From positions 186,001 to 250,000 of the forward strand of contig JAKZHN010000045.1 of assembly GCA_037179335.1 (NCBI GenBank): a DNA stretch of 64,000 bases. Direction: 5' to 3'. The DNA comes from Cyclaneusma minus. Taxonomy: Eukaryota > Ascomycota > Leotiomycetes > Marthamycetales > Marthamycetaceae. A model generated the notes under the pieces. That model saw nothing but the letters and a program-made list of their open reading frames with translations, searched no databases and had not been told where the DNA came from. Below, piece by piece: positions 32,929-45,157 of the stretch; within the stretch, counting starts at the first letter, position 1; each line of letters opens with the position of its first letter. The position numbers and the translations under genes are program-made.

Positions 32929-35913
32929 ATGGCTGCCAACGACGCTCTGATGCTCGCGAGCGTCGTCGCGAGGGACGAGAACGGGCATAAACGAATCCCG
33001 GTCCTGCTTGATCAGCTGAAGATCCGCGTGAGCGACAGTCGCAGAGCGGACGAATACCGGGGAAAGGACCAGGGGAAGGGGAAAGAGAAGGAGGACGAGG
33101 AAAAGGAGGATGGAAGACATCTTGTTTTCCGCATTGAGCTGGAGTACGGCAACGAAGACAACCGCTCGAGCTGGGTTATTCATCGCTCACTCACGGATCT
33201 TGCAAAACTACACGGCCGTTACAAGATCCAGTTTAGTCGAGAACACGACGCCAAGCATGGCGCCCATCAGCCGCATTTCCCACTGTCTGCATTCCCGTAC
33301 ATGCGAGGAATACGTGGTCTGGGTGAAAGCGACGACGAAGCAGCCGACAACGATGCAGCCGACGACGAGCGTGCACACAAAGCTATCTCTATTTTTTCTA
33401 ACTGGCGCGGTGATGCTTCGCCTCCTGCCAAGGGGAAACAGGCCCGTCCGTCATTGAGTGCCACACATCGTCGAAAATCAAGTGGCATTGGGTCGTCTGA
33501 GCCCTTCGCCAGTTTTGTTGGTACATTGACGGGCCATGATGCCAAAAAAGCCTACAATCAACGACAAAGGATGAAGCTGGAGCAGTACCTGCAAGCCATG
33601 ATCCGATGGCTCATGTCTCATGATGCTTACAGCAACGCTCACAGCAACCGACTCTGCAAGTTTCTGGAAATTTCAGCACTGGGTATCCGACTAGCCCCCT
33701 CCTCGGATTACCATGGCAAGGAAGGGGCACTCACCATCAAGTCGACTGACGACCAAAAGTGGTTCTTGGTTCGAGACAGCTACATTGTCTGGGTTGACTC
33801 TCCCGACAGTCGGGTGGTCATCGACTTGTTCCTGGTTGACCCGAAGTTTGCCATCAAACAACTGGCAGCCAGTGCAAAACAGAGAACCATCCATCACACC
33901 CTGGAAATCCAAAGCAGTGAAAGGACACTCCGACTTCGCGCAAAGAACGATCGTCAGTTGAAGCAATTCGAGGACTCAATACGCTTTATGGCGGCAAATA
34001 CGGAGTGGGCCAAGCCTCATAGGTTCGACAGCTTTGCTCCGGTCCGGACTGGGGTCCTGGCGGAGTGGTTCGTCGATGGTCGAGACCACATGTGGGCTTT
34101 GTCCAAGGCTATTGATCAAGCCACGGACACCATCTACATTCACGATTGGTGGCTGAGCCCAGAGCTGTATTTGCGCCGCCCGGCTACCAATCATCGGGAC
34201 TACAGGCTCGACCGACTACTCGAGAAGAAGGCGAGGGAAGGTGTCAAGATCTTTGTCATCATATACCGCAATATCGAGGACTTCGTCCCCATCAACTCTA
34301 ACCACACGAAGTGCTCCTTGCTCGACCGTCACCCCAACATCCATGTCCAGCGGTCACCGAACCAGTACAAGCAGAAGCAGATCTATTATGCACATCACGA
34401 AAAACTGTGCATCATCGATGACATTGTCGCCTTCGTTGGTGGGATAGACCTGTGCTTTGGTCGTTGGGATACCCCGGACCACCTGTTGGTGGACGACGCC
34501 GAAACTGCCTTTTTGCCGTCGGATGCCACGCATAACGAGAGGACGATGACTCAGACGTGGCCCGGAAAGGATTACAACAATCCTCGAGTGCAGGATTTCA
34601 CAAAGCTCGAGGAACCCCTCGAGGATCAGTTTGATCGTAACAAGACGCCGCGCATGCCGTGGCATGATATTTCTATGACAGTGGTAGGCCAACCTGCAAG
34701 GGATCTCGCAAGACACTTCGTGCAGCGCTGGAATTACGTGCTGCGCGGACGCACGCCTCACAGGCCCACTCCATTTCTGATACCGCCCCGGGACTTCAGG
34801 CCTGGAGAGGTTGAAAACTTGGGCCTGAATGGATCATGCGAGGTTCAGATGCTCCGCTCAGCCTCCACGTGGAGCCTAGGCCTTACGCCCGACAACACAG
34901 AGCACAGCATTATGAACGCATATCTCAAGATGATCGAAGAGAGCGAGCACTTCGTATACATCGAAAATCAGTTCTTCATCACCAGCTCCAAGACCATGGG
35001 CACCAAATTTACCAACAAGATTGGCGATGCTATTGTTGAGCGCGCTACCAGAGCTGCCCGGAATAAGGAAGCTTGGCACTGCGTTGTGCTCATCCCTCTC
35101 ATGCCGGGTTTCGCCGGCGATATCAACGACAAAGAAGGTTACAGCTTACGGCTGATCATGCAGTGTCAGTACCGGAGCATTTCCCGGGGCGAGGGTTCGA
35201 TATATTCACGACTCGAAGCGTTAGGCATTGAGGCAGAGGAATTTGTCACTTTCTACAGCCTGAGGACATGGGGGAGAATTGGTCCAGAGAAGGCCCTTAC
35301 AACTGAGCAGGTGTACATCCACGCCAAAATCATCATCGCCGACGACCGAACTGCATTGATCGGGTCGGCAAATATCAATGAGCGCTCCATGCTCGGATCA
35401 AGGGATTCTGAGTGTGCTGCTTTCGTTCGCGACCAAGTCTGGATCAAGTCATCGATGGCCGGGAAGCCTTACGAGGTTGGCAGCTTTGCACACAGTCTGC
35501 GAATGCGCCTCATGTCCGAACACTTGGGTCTGGACATGGATGGCATCATGAGGGATCTCAGGCTGGCCGAAGCCGATAGGCCCCACCGCCCGGAAGCGCC
35601 GCCAATCACTCGAGATTGCATGAGGGACCCGGTGGACAGTCGTTTCCTGAAGTCGATCTGGAAGCGTGTTGCTGCTGAAAACAGCCAGATATACCGAACG
35701 GTGTTCCGATGCAGTCCAGATGACACCATCGATACTTTGGCTCAATACACCGAGTCGAAGACCCACACCACCCCGGCCAACGCAGAGGAGCTCTTGGGTG
35801 GCTTGGTGGGAAACCTCGTCATGCACCCCCTTTCCTGGCTGAAAACCGAGGAGAAGGACTCTGCTTGGCTGAACGCCGGAGAGCGGCTGGTGCCGCTGGA
35901 TGTCTGGGACTAA
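32929..35913 (+). CDS. Phospholipase D (Spo14/PLD1 type)
   Basis: Hydrolyses phosphatidylcholine to phosphatidic acid at intracellular membranes; involved in vesicle fusion and sporulation in yeast (Spo14). One uninterrupted exon, 994 aa. PX-like region about residues 60-110 and 190-250 (VIHRSLTDLAKLHGRYKIQF, DAKKAYNQRQRMKLEQYLQ) with an acidic insertion; PH-like region about 260-365 (KWFLVRDSYIVWVDSPDS). Two HKD catalytic motifs are intact: HHEKLCIID with H490/K492, followed by GGIDLCFGRWD, and IHAKIIIADD with H798/K800, followed by GSANINERSMLGSRDSE. The length is well below yeast Spo14 (over 1600 aa) because the long N-terminal extension is absent. Filamentous fungi often have more than one PLD, so it may be the shorter paralog. 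Confidence 0.95.
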   Translation: MAANDALMLASVVARDENGHKRIPVLLDQLKIRVSDSRRADEYRGKDQGKGKEKEDEEKEDGRHLVFRIELEYGNEDNRSSWVIHRSLTDLAKLHGRYKIQFSREHDAKHGAHQPHFPLSAFPYMRGIRGLGESDDEAADNDAADDERAHKAISIFSNWRGDASPPAKGKQARPSLSATHRRKSSGIGSSEPFASFVGTLTGHDAKKAYNQRQRMKLEQYLQAMIRWLMSHDAYSNAHSNRLCKFLEISALGIRLAPSSDYHGKEGALTIKSTDDQKWFLVRDSYIVWVDSPDSRVVIDLFLVDPKFAIKQLAASAKQRTIHHTLEIQSSERTLRLRAKNDRQLKQFEDSIRFMAANTEWAKPHRFDSFAPVRTGVLAEWFVDGRDHMWALSKAIDQATDTIYIHDWWLSPELYLRRPATNHRDYRLDRLLEKKAREGVKIFVIIYRNIEDFVPINSNHTKCSLLDRHPNIHVQRSPNQYKQKQIYYAHHEKLCIIDDIVAFVGGIDLCFGRWDTPDHLLVDDAETAFLPSDATHNERTMTQTWPGKDYNNPRVQDFTKLEEPLEDQFDRNKTPRMPWHDISMTVVGQPARDLARHFVQRWNYVLRGRTPHRPTPFLIPPRDFRPGEVENLGLNGSCEVQMLRSASTWSLGLTPDNTEHSIMNAYLKMIEESEHFVYIENQFFITSSKTMGTKFTNKIGDAIVERATRAARNKEAWHCVVLIPLMPGFAGDINDKEGYSLRLIMQCQYRSISRGEGSIYSRLEALGIEAEEFVTFYSLRTWGRIGPEKALTTEQVYIHAKIIIADDRTALIGSANINERSMLGSRDSECAAFVRDQVWIKSSMAGKPYEVGSFAHSLRMRLMSEHLGLDMDGIMRDLRLAEADRPHRPEAPPITRDCMRDPVDSRFLKSIWKRVAAENSQIYRTVFRCSPDDTIDTLAQYTESKTHTTPANAEELLGGLVGNLVMHPLSWLKTEEKDSAWLNAGERLVPLDVWD

Positions 35914-36599
35914 GAGACGCTCATGGCGTTCATCAAAATGCATAGCGAGGGCGAGGGGTTATGCGTTTCTATCCTTCAGGGAGGGCCTCCGTTACGAACG
36001 ACTTTGCTTTTACACGCGCTTGCGACATTTTGATCTCTGGCGCCAATTGTCTTGCTAGTATCTCAGGTACTACGATACATTCATGTAAATGGTGGTTTGA
36101 TATCCTTGAGCTGTGTCGGAATAAAGAGCCATGTAGAGGGTTTACATCGTTGCCTTTTTCTTTTTGGGACTCGGCCTATTCATCAACGTGGGAAAGGGAT
36201 GGATGCATTGAAATGGAGATTGGAGGCGCATCATTGCTAACATGGATGCTTGCTGTTGGCAAGCTTACCTCATTTGTGTTTTTATGAACGGAAGTATCAA
36301 AAATGAAGCTGTTCAAACCAAAAGAGCTGCAAATGGAAAACACTGCATGTGAGACTCGTGACGCTGATAGTTTAATGCACCTCGCACCTCAGGCCGTTGT
36401 AGCTTTCGAGATTGGTATCTAGGTGCATGTAGACGATGCCAGAGAGCGACAACAACTAGACAAAGCATGGTAGCTAGCCTTTACACCGAGGACTTGAACC
36501 GGCAATCGAAGTCTTGATCGCACATGGCCCTGATCGCAGCATCACCGGCTTCCCGGGGAAATCTCCGTCCTCCGCCATTGTGATCTTTACTTCGAACCT

Positions 36600-36655
36600 A
36601 GACAAATTCCAAGTGACTGGGAGTATTTTGAGTAGTAATTGGGAATATCGACTGC
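36600..36655. repeat. Isolated fragment of the GGAATAT-type array
   Basis: The words CCAAGTGACTGGGAGTATT and GGGAATATCGACT match units of the arrays at 7556-7680 (CCAAGTGACT, then GGGAGTATTCC) and 8805-8915. It is short and degenerate, so the relationship is only moderately supported. Confidence 0.5.
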
Positions 36656-39600
36656 GTACCTATCTAGTCACTTCTCATTTTGGACAGAGGTCAAAACAAG
36701 CAGTCTTGTATCCTATCATCGCCAGTATATCCGTACCGCGGGGCCGTAAAGTGGTTGTGCTTGTGCTTTCACCACGAACAACGTGTACCAAATCACCCAT
36801 TCCGCCCCCAGCCTCTCTCGTCTCTCACTCTCTCACACACACGCACATAAACCCTCAGAGAAAACCTACACAAGAAGTCCCCGTCCAACCCCCCACTGCT
36901 TCAGTGCTTCCAAACCCATCATCCCCCGCCGTCCCACCTCGGCTCTTTCTTTTGCCTAGGTAGTTTCCAAACTTTTCATTCCCATGCTTTAAGCTTAAGG
37001 TACTTGGAGATTCAGAAACACAAAACACAAAACTGACCACCCGCCCGCCCTTGCGTTTCTCGAATCGGTTTTGTAACTTCGTCCCAAGTGTATCCTGGTT
37101 TGTTGGAACTTGGCGCAGGTGTTTGGTACCCTACCCCCTACCGAATTGCTGCACTGCTGCCAATGCTTCAGCCCGTCTGTCTTGAGGTAGAGGCTGTTGT
37201 GCGTTCGTTTTGGGGGAGAAGCAGCATATGTCGATGAGTAGCACACATCTCACCCGCTGCTGCCCTGACATAGGTACACGTCTACCGAACTTTGTAAAAG
37301 TCGAGGAGGGAGAGACACAAAGTATGTGGAATGTTTTGAAGTGCGTTTGCCGGCACGGCGCGAGGCGGCATGTTGTCAAGCCTTGGTGGCTAGGTACCTA
37401 CGCACTTTTCTGTCTATTGAGGAAGAAAGAAAGACGGAACGGGAAGCATGATACCTGAGCTATCAAAAAGCGACGAATGGCTGGAAGAAATCGAAGCTTT
37501 GATATGTAGGTAATGTGGGAATAGCAGTGACCCGCCAGCCGTCGCGGATAGATTGACATACTCGGTAGCTTCGAGAAACAGATGTGATAAGTAGTACTTG
37601 CAAGAATTTTGAGTCTGGTGATTGCGCTGAACAGGCTTGAGATGTGGCAAGCCGGGATCTAGTATATCGAGATGGTACTCTAGCCACTCTTCGGTGATCC
37701 GATGTGAGCATGTTAAAAAGAGCCTGGCGGAGGTGTGCAGCCGGTGTTCACAAACCTTACATTGTGCTAACGGACCTTACTTGTCTCGGACGAGCACAGC
37801 AGGGCGGGTGCGCCAACGCAGGAACTGGGGGAAGAAGCTTGTAGGGCTCTAAGGACCGGTGTCATGCAGCTGTCCGATGTGGATTCGTAGCCTGGTCATG
37901 TATCCTCGAGGTACGAGATACCACATTGAGCAGGCTGCAAAGCTGGTGTCTATTCATGGGGTCTTGCTCGTGACAGACTGGCAGTCGCACGTGGGTCGCT
38001 TGACTTCCCCAGACTACAGGAATTGGTGATCAGACCGTGACTTGGTCTGGGCCGAATGTTGCACCGAGAACTTTGGCAAGGCACAGATATGTGCATCGAA
38101 CCGTTGATGACAGATCAACAGGCACTAGGAACCGACCCAATAATATGATATCGAGGCAGATGCGAAGCACGTGAGCTGCAAGTCATCACCTGCAAAGATG
38201 TCCCCTCACCTGCCGTCCAGTGAACTGTACATGTATGAGTGGCGCATGTACGTACCCCGCAAGCTGCTGGTCTCTGAACACCAGCATATTGTTGTGCGTG
38301 CCAGCCTCGAGATACAGTCTATTTCTGCAATATAAAGATGCCAGGGAGGATCCTTGGAAGCCGATGCGATATGTCAATATTATCAAAAGGTTGAAGCGAA
38401 AAGACGCATGCAAGCGTGTTTCATCCTTACCAAGTGCCGTTTCCAGCATTCGGCTGGTAGTTCAACAGCAGGACATCAAGGAGTTGATTCGTTGGTCACT
38501 CAGTATGTGTAATGTGGAGAGCCGCCGAGTGACCTTGTTGTCGATGATACTATGGCGGGTATCCACTCGCATCTCTTCTCGCATCTCTCAAAGCTCACAT
38601 AACAACTCCCTCGGGAGGAGGTGAACACAGACGGAGTACCAGACTATTGAGATAGATGGGAAACACCGGGACCTCCAGGATGCTAAGATTGTCATGGGCG
38701 ACCAGGGAAATGAGGTTGATCTTAAGCGATTCTGGAAGGTCAGGAATACAAAGGTTTCCTAGTGTCACGAGTAGGTGACTCTGTACCTTAACAAAGCAGT
38801 AGACCGACAGCGGTGCAATGCAATAAGTATTGTCAGTCAGAGGGGATGGGACATAGGTTGGTATAGTTGCGTCTACATGTCTGTATTTCGTGCATACATG
38901 TACCTAGTGCTGTCACAGCCGCCGGCGCAGAGCATGGCATGTCAGCTTGGCAGTCTCAGCAGAAGGTTAATCGAAGAGGCCCAGATGCCGGGAGGTCTCA
39001 CAGACGAACGGGCATCCTTCCGCCGTGTCCGGTGTTCCACGAGATGGCTGATGTTGAGATGAAAGTTGATGAAGGGGTCACCAGGCTTAAAGAGTGTCTT
39101 ACAAGATCTCGACAGGCCGCCCCGAGATTGCAAGAGGTGGAAGGAGATGCGTGGGACAGCCTCGTCTCGAACACAAACGACCCGAACGCTGACAAGTCAA
39201 CACAACTTGATTTCTCTCTGGTTCCAGCCTCGATCATTTAGGAGAGAACCATGTCCGATGCGTGTCGTTGCTCCTGAGTCCTGCCTCGCAGCCTCTCGTC
39301 AGCAAGCTGCACTTGCCGCTAATCTGTATAATTCGCTGTACCGGACCTGCGAGATGGTGGTTGACAGCGGGCCGTTTCAAGGCTGTACACGTGTATACAC
39401 GCAGCCACGAATACTGGTTGGTTGTATGTAGGAGTCCCTGGCAAATGGTCCTCACCGAGCCTCCTTCGAAAGAGAACTTGAAGGCCTTCCGGGATGCTCG
39501 CCGTCGCCGCTGCCATCGCTCTAGGCCGGCGTGTCTCATCCCTCTTCTGCCGCGCAGGTTTCGTATTGAGGAAATAGGCATCGATTTACATCGAAACAAC

Positions 39601-41225
39601 GTGTTTACCGCTCGGGAAAGCGTGTTTCGGCCATGCTTTGGTGGGGAAAAGCTTGGCTTCATGGCCGCTGCTTAGTGGACGGCGCCCTGGTAAGCTACTG
39701 CAGGAACCAGCAGGGGAAAGCGCGGACAAGGTTCAGCACCGATCCCCTGGACCTGCAAGTGTGCACGGCAAGAACGTCCGTCCAACTCAATTTCGACGAT
39801 GCGCACACCATGACATCGATGCCTGATCGGCGCAGACGGAGAAATTATAGAGATCATAGCGATCCTGCTACCGTGCTATGTACTAGAAGAGCTACTATAA
39901 TGGCCAAGAAACACAAAAACATGCTTATTGCAACGGCAAGGCGGACTGAATCGCAGCCCAGTCCAAGTCTCGTCATTCATGATTCATCTACATCGGCCGG
40001 CTCGTCGAGCCAACCACTCTGTGCCCAAGTCTGGCCAGCATTCAGCAATAATCCTGACAGCTTCATTTAGGGTAATTCGATTCTTGTCCCCAAGTTGGCA
40101 CATTTATTACATGTAATGTCAACACTGCCACCCAGAGCCTCAAGGCTTGAACTAAGCCAAGATTATTCGACTTTAAACTTCCCTTGGCCGAAAGGCTTAA
40201 CACCAGCTGACATCAATATCGCGATTCTCAAATCACCACATGCAAATTCTAATCGTTGCAAGCAGCCTTTAACCTTGCTTCCACGCGGTTTTAGAATTAT
40301 CTCCGTCTGCAAACATAGGGCTGCCGGACAATTCCCCCGCCACAGCCCTGCGCAGGAATGGAGGCTGAATCAAGATGCGCTCTCGCAACATCTCGGCCTA
40401 GATGCCACCACGGCCTTGTCCAGGCCCGTATGACTTGCGATGCAGCCTTCTGGTGTCTCAAGCCTGAACATCGACTCTTGTTGTTTGCAGTGTGCGCGCT
40501 CGCATTGCAATAAGTCGGTCTATAGCAGGACGTCGTCGCAATCATGGCAGGCAGATGCCGTGTCCAGTGCACCGAAATTAGAGCAGTTTCAAATTGAGGG
40601 GACTGACCCTGCGAGCGTCCTCAGGCTGTCGCCAGGGGTCCCATTGACTTGGTCATTAAACAATCCCTGCTGCAAATCAGCGGGCCCCAAAGCTTGCGCA
40701 AGCGGCCGCCAGTCCCTTTTCTTCGAGCGCTCTCCCATATCTTCGAGCGCTTCTCACGCTCTCTGCCATCTGTCGCTGTCTGACCCACTTGTCGTTCCCT
40801 AAGCCTTGCGTTTTACGCACCACATTCCTTTTCAGAAACAACAGAAACGCTGTCCTACGACACCCTACATTCTTTCGACGAACACAGTCACCAGCCACAT
40901 CCACCTAGTTGAATCCGGCTCCAGACCCAGAGCCAGCGTTGCCGTTCTGTGGAGTGCTACTGCATCGAGCCGTCAGAGACTGAGCCAGAGATCTTGTCCC
41001 TTATTCAGTCGAGCCTGCCGCCCGAGCATTCAAGTACAGCCGTGCTGTCGCTCTGCTAAGAGAGTTTGACACCGCTCGACAGCTTCCTCGAGTATCGACG
41101 AACCTTCGACCGGCCTTTGGTTGATCCATCCTGCCTTAGCGAGACAAACAGCAGCAAACACTTTGCGACTCTAAACTTGAGCCTCCGCCAGCCGCCTCAA
41201 TCTAAGCGAGCCGAGCTCGACGTCA

Positions 41226-41403
41226 ACATAAAAAGCACCTCGACCACCTCGACCACCTCGATCCTCCACACCCACGACACTCTTTTCCCCGCGCAATCCT
41301 CAAGACCTCCTCCACACTCTTTGCTCTCTCCAATCCCGCGCCTGTAGACCAGCGCCACCACTGTCCTTCTTTTCTGCACTCCCACCACTGTCTTTCATTC
41401 AAG
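41226..41403 (+). promoter_or_regulatory. Core promoter and 5' UTR of CAP-protein gene
   Basis: A TATA-like CATAAAAAGC (about 41228) is followed by three TCGACCACC-type 9-nt repeats and a long CT-rich tract up to the start codon at 41404. A CT-rich leader after a TATA-like box is typical of highly expressed fungal genes. Inference from sequence character only. Confidence 0.5.
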
Positions 41404-42485
41404 ATGCAGTACGCAACTCTCTTCGGCGCCCTCTGCGCTGCTGGCCTCGCAGCTGCGGTTCCCCTCCAAGACCGCGACGTGGTCTACGATTACGTCTACG
41501 ACACCGTCGTGGTCACTGTTACCGACGAGGTTCCGGCTGTCACCCAGGCTCCTGTGCCTGCTTACACTCCGCCCCCCCCTCCTCCCGCTCGCATCCCGGT
41601 CTCGTCGGTTGTGGTCTCTCCGACTCCTCCCGCCAGCCCCAAGTCGGATGCCAACACTGGTGCCACTGCCAACACTGGTTCTACTGGTGCCACTGCCAAC
41701 ACTGGCTCTACTGGTGCCACTGCCAACACTGGCTCTACTGGTGCCACTGCCAACACTGGCTCTACTGGTGCCACTGCCAACACTGGCTCTGCTGGTGCCA
41801 CTGCCAACACTGGTTCTACTGCCCAGAGCTCGACTGGCGGCCTCGCTGCTCCCACCGACTTCGTTAGCACTGCTCTGTATCAGCACAACATCCACCGCGC
41901 CAACCACTCGGTCAGCGACATGACCTACAACGACACTCTGGCCGGCTACGCGGCTACTGTTGCTGCCAAATGTGTGTTTGCCCACGACCAGTAAGTCTCA
42001 AACCTCGCTTCCCATTCCCTTGCAGCTGACTGACCCTTTTGTCTGCAGAACTGAAGGTGGCGGTGGATACGGTCAGAACATTGCCTCTTTCGGCGAGACT
42101 GGCGACGTCGAGCGCCTCGGTGCCGAAGCCATGCTTGCTGGTGCCGTCACCGATATGTGGTACAACGGCGAGCTCGGCCTCTTCCTGCCCTCGTTCTATG
42201 GTGAAGCCAACCCTGACATGACCGACTTCGATAAGTGGGGTCACTTCTCCCAGCTCGTCTGGAAAGACTCCACGGAAGTTGGCTGCGCTACGCAGTACTG
42301 CCCCGCCGGCGGCTTGTTCCCCACCTTCGCTGGTTGGTACACGGTCTGCAACTACGGACCTCCTGGTAAGTTCAGCTCTGAAGTCGACAGCACATTACTT
42401 TTACTAACCTCTTCTAGGCAACATGGGCGGTGAATATGGCGACAACATCCTGGAGCCTCTCGGCCACCCCTCCATCTCTGCTTAA
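41404..42485 (+). CDS. Secreted CAP-domain (SCP/PR-1-like) protein
   Basis: Secreted member of the CAP superfamily; fungal relatives (Pry proteins) bind sterols and fatty acids. Exons 41404..41990, 42049..42365, 42418..42485 (58- and 52-nt introns) give 323 aa. Signal peptide MQYATLFGALCAAGLAAAV. A Pro-rich segment (PAYTPPPPPPAR) precedes a six-copy nine-residue repeat GATANTGST (about residues 84-138), probably an O-glycosylated linker. The CAP domain follows: ALYQHNIHRANHSVSDMTYN, LAGYAATVAAKCVFAHD, GYGQNIA, WGHFSQLVWKDSTEVGCA, VCNYGPPGN. The signature His, Glu/Ser-Gln and Cys residues are present. The intron phases join exactly at DQTEGGGGYG and GPPGNMGGEYG. A role in host interaction is possible but not shown by sequence. 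Confidence 0.93.
41652..41819 (+). repeat. 27-nt tandem repeat in CAP-protein gene
   Basis: About six units of GGTGCCACTGCC-AACACTGGCTCTACT coding GATANTGST. Units are nearly identical. Because of the repeat the opposite strand is also open over about 590 nt; that frame is a by-product, not a gene. Confidence 0.9.
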
Positions 42486-43704
42486 TTGCATCCAAGCCTT
42501 CATCTCGACAACCCTCGAGTCACGACATCGATGTTCAGCCTTACCATTCATGTACACTTGCTTTGCCTTTCAACCGTCTCTGTCGGCTGGTCCGTTTGAT
42601 CCTGACAGACTTATTGCAAGAAACATCGGATACTTGTGGTCTCGGGTTTGAAGAGACTTCACTAGGCTTTCGGATTTCTGCGGTTTCGTGATTATGTCCT
42701 TCCCAACTAGAACTCTTCTTCGTTCGTCCAGCCGCCTGGGACGTCGAATCTCCGACCAATCTTGGGGTTCTTTGGGGGACATCTGGAGGTGCCACGGAGA
42801 ATCTGCTAGTCGCGCGTCCCGCTTCTTGTATCATACTTAATGCATTTGCCTTCACTTCAGTCTTCGGCATGGGTCGCGTCAGCTGGCGTCTGTTCTGTTT
42901 TCTTTGGTGCCTCTGGTCAAGCGCATGGTCGATGCCTACGGGTGGTAGTTTGAGAGCGTTGGGGTTCCACGGGACAGTCACACTGGTCGGCTTTGCTTGC
43001 GGTCGAATGCAAGGAATGGTTGCCATCACAATGGCTTTTCGAGATGAATGAATGACAAAAAATAGATTCAATCTGCTTCGATGCATGCTGCTTTCTCTTT
43101 GCTGCGATTATCGATGTGTGTGAAATCTGTGTTTACCTACCTACATGTAGCTCAATACCCCGCAGCCAAGAAACCCTCGGCTCAGAGGTGCAACACCAAG
43201 AACCACCCTGTTTCCATGCTTTTTCAGGGCAGGCTTCAGCGCCACATGCACAGATGGCGATCTGCCGGCGCCTGGCTCGGACGGTCGGACCCAAGGCGCA
43301 CGGCAATTGGCCATGTATGAGACGGCGCATCAGCCATACATAGAGTGTTTTAGGAACGCCCGGTGCTTGGACTGTGGAGAAGATGGGGGAGAGGGATAGG
43401 GAGAAAGGCAACGGTGGCCTTTCTGCTACGTGTACGAATCCCGAGTATATACAGTTTTCTGATCTCTTCTTCCAAACAAGTGTTGTGACTGACTAGGTGC
43501 GGCATTCCTGGTGAACTGTGCTCGGTGACGACACGCGAGCTCCGTTTAAGCTCTCCGGCACTACTACGACGAAGCTTTGCTGTGCTACACTTGGCACCGT
43601 GGCATTTGAATTCTGAGCTTCAACAACCAAGGATACCGGGAAACACTATTGCTTGCTCCTTCTGACAGCTCCCGCCGAGGAGACAAAGGGAAAAAGGCAG
43701 CATC
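42486..43704. other. Intergenic, no gene seen
   Basis: 1.2 kb between the CAP-protein gene and the MFS gene. It holds 3' flank, and the promoter of the transporter from about 43400. The minus-strand frame 42541-43086 has no family resemblance and was left out. Confidence 0.5.
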
Positions 43705-45157
43705 ATGGCGACACCGACGGCCATGGAGCCTGCAATGCGCAAGAAGGTGCTTCGCGTCGTCTTCATCAGTCTGCTCCTCGATCTGGTACACAACAACATC
43801 CCCCTCACGCCTTTCAAGAAGAATCTACCTAGCTAACACACAAACCCCTCTCTCACAGATCTCCTTCACATTCATCCTACCCCTCTTCCCCAAGCTCCTC
43901 GAGTTCTACCGCAACCTCGAAGCCTCCAACGCGAACTCGAACACGCTCCTCGCCGCCATTCTACACTACCTCAACGCGTACAAAAACAGCTTTAGCAAGA
44001 CCATCGATGCCCGCTACGACATCGTGCTGCTGGGCGGGGCGCTCGGCAGCCTCTTCTCGCTGCTCCAGGCGCTGGCGTCGCCGCTGATCGGCTCGCTGTC
44101 TGATCGCTACGGTCGGAGACGCGCGCTGCTTATTAGCATGTGTGGCAATATCTTGTCGGTGCTGCTGTGGGTGTGCGCGACCGATTTTCGCACCTTCCTG
44201 GCTTCGAGAGTTGTGGGTGGTCTGAGCGAGGGAAATGTGCAGATCGCGACGGCTATTGCGGCTGATATTAGCACGCCGGAACAGAGAGGTGGCACGATGG
44301 CGCTGGTGGGCGTGTGTTTTAGCATTGCGTTCACCTTTGGGCCGGCGCTGGGGGCGTGGTTGAGTACGGTGGAAGCCGTAGAGGCGAATCCGTTTGCGGT
44401 TGCGGCGGGCGTGTCCCTGCTGCTGATTGTTGTCGAGACGCTCTACCTATACGTAGCATTGCCCGAAACGCTTCCGGCCATTGTCGGAGGAGAACGGGCT
44501 AGGGAGAAGGCTTCAGGTAAGAAGAGCGCGGAGATTGACGATGTCAAGACGGTCAGGACGAACAGCCATGCGTTGCTGAATTTGGCGCACTTTACGTTTA
44601 TCCTGTTCTTCTCGGGCATGGAGTTTAGTCTGCCGTTCATGACGTACGATCTGTTCGGCTACAGCGCGCCGCAGAATGGACGCATGCTGGGCTTTATGGG
44701 ACTTATTGCGAGTGTTTTGCAGGGAGGCGTGACGAGGCGTCTACCCCCGTTGACATCTGTTCGTGTGGGTGTGGTCACTTGTCTGCTCTCATTCCTGATG
44801 CTTTCGAATATCTCGACTACCAAGGGCTTGTATGGTGCGGCGAGCTTGCTGGCTGTCACGACTGCTACGGTGGTGTCGGGTCTCAATGCGCTGAGTAGCT
44901 TGGAGGCGGGCCCGAATGAGCGCGGAGAGGTGCTGGGCAGATTGAGGAGCTGGGGTCAGCTGGGCAGGGGATTGGGACCGTTGGCGTTCTGCTCGCTGTA
45001 TTGGTGGGCGGGGAGAGAGACGGCTTTCTTGGTTGGTGGGAGTGGCATGGCGGCTGTGGCCGTGTTGGTTATGCTGAGCTTGAAGACGCCGAAGACGGCA
45101 GGGGGGAAGAAGGTCAAGGTTGGGGATGTGAAGGGTGCTGTGGAGGCGGAGTTGTGA
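43705..45157 (+). CDS. Major facilitator superfamily transporter
   Basis: Membrane transporter with the 12-helix MFS fold, closest in feel to the MFSD10/tetracycline-transporter-like group; substrate unknown. Exons 43705..43785 and 43859..45157 (73-nt intron, phase 0) give 459 aa. Helix 1 spans the junction (RVVFISLLLDL joined to ISFTFILPLFPKLLEFY). The loop 2-3 signature GSLSDRYGRRRALLIS is intact, with RVVGGLSEGNVQIATAIAAD and GPALGAWLS in the N-terminal half. A short charged central loop (EKASGKKSAEIDDVKT) is followed by the second half, with LGRLRSWGQLGRGLGP. The loop after helix 1 has an expanded Asn/Ser segment, as in eukaryotic members of this group. It ends in a Lys-rich tail. Confidence 0.92.

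Larger units (their letters stand above)
35914..41403. other. Gene desert, 5.5 kb
   Basis: No supported protein gene. Frames such as 38867-39241, 39262-39675 and 40440-40802 have no family resemblance, overlap antisense frames and lack consistent splice structure. A GGGAGTATT/GGAATATC repeat fragment lies at 36600-36650. Pyrimidine-rich sequence after 40800 probably belongs to the CAP-protein promoter. A TrpRS-like, tRNA-like or transposon signature was searched for by eye and not found. Confidence 0.5.

Noticed and set aside
36480..36530. GGACTTGAACCGGC, like the T-arm of a tRNA on the minus strand
   Set aside because: The T-stem does not pair and no acceptor, D or anticodon stem can be built around it.
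41395..41985. Antisense open frame of 196 codons over the CAP-protein gene
   Set aside because: It is open only because of the 27-nt repeat; the plus strand has the signal peptide, splice sites and CAP domain.
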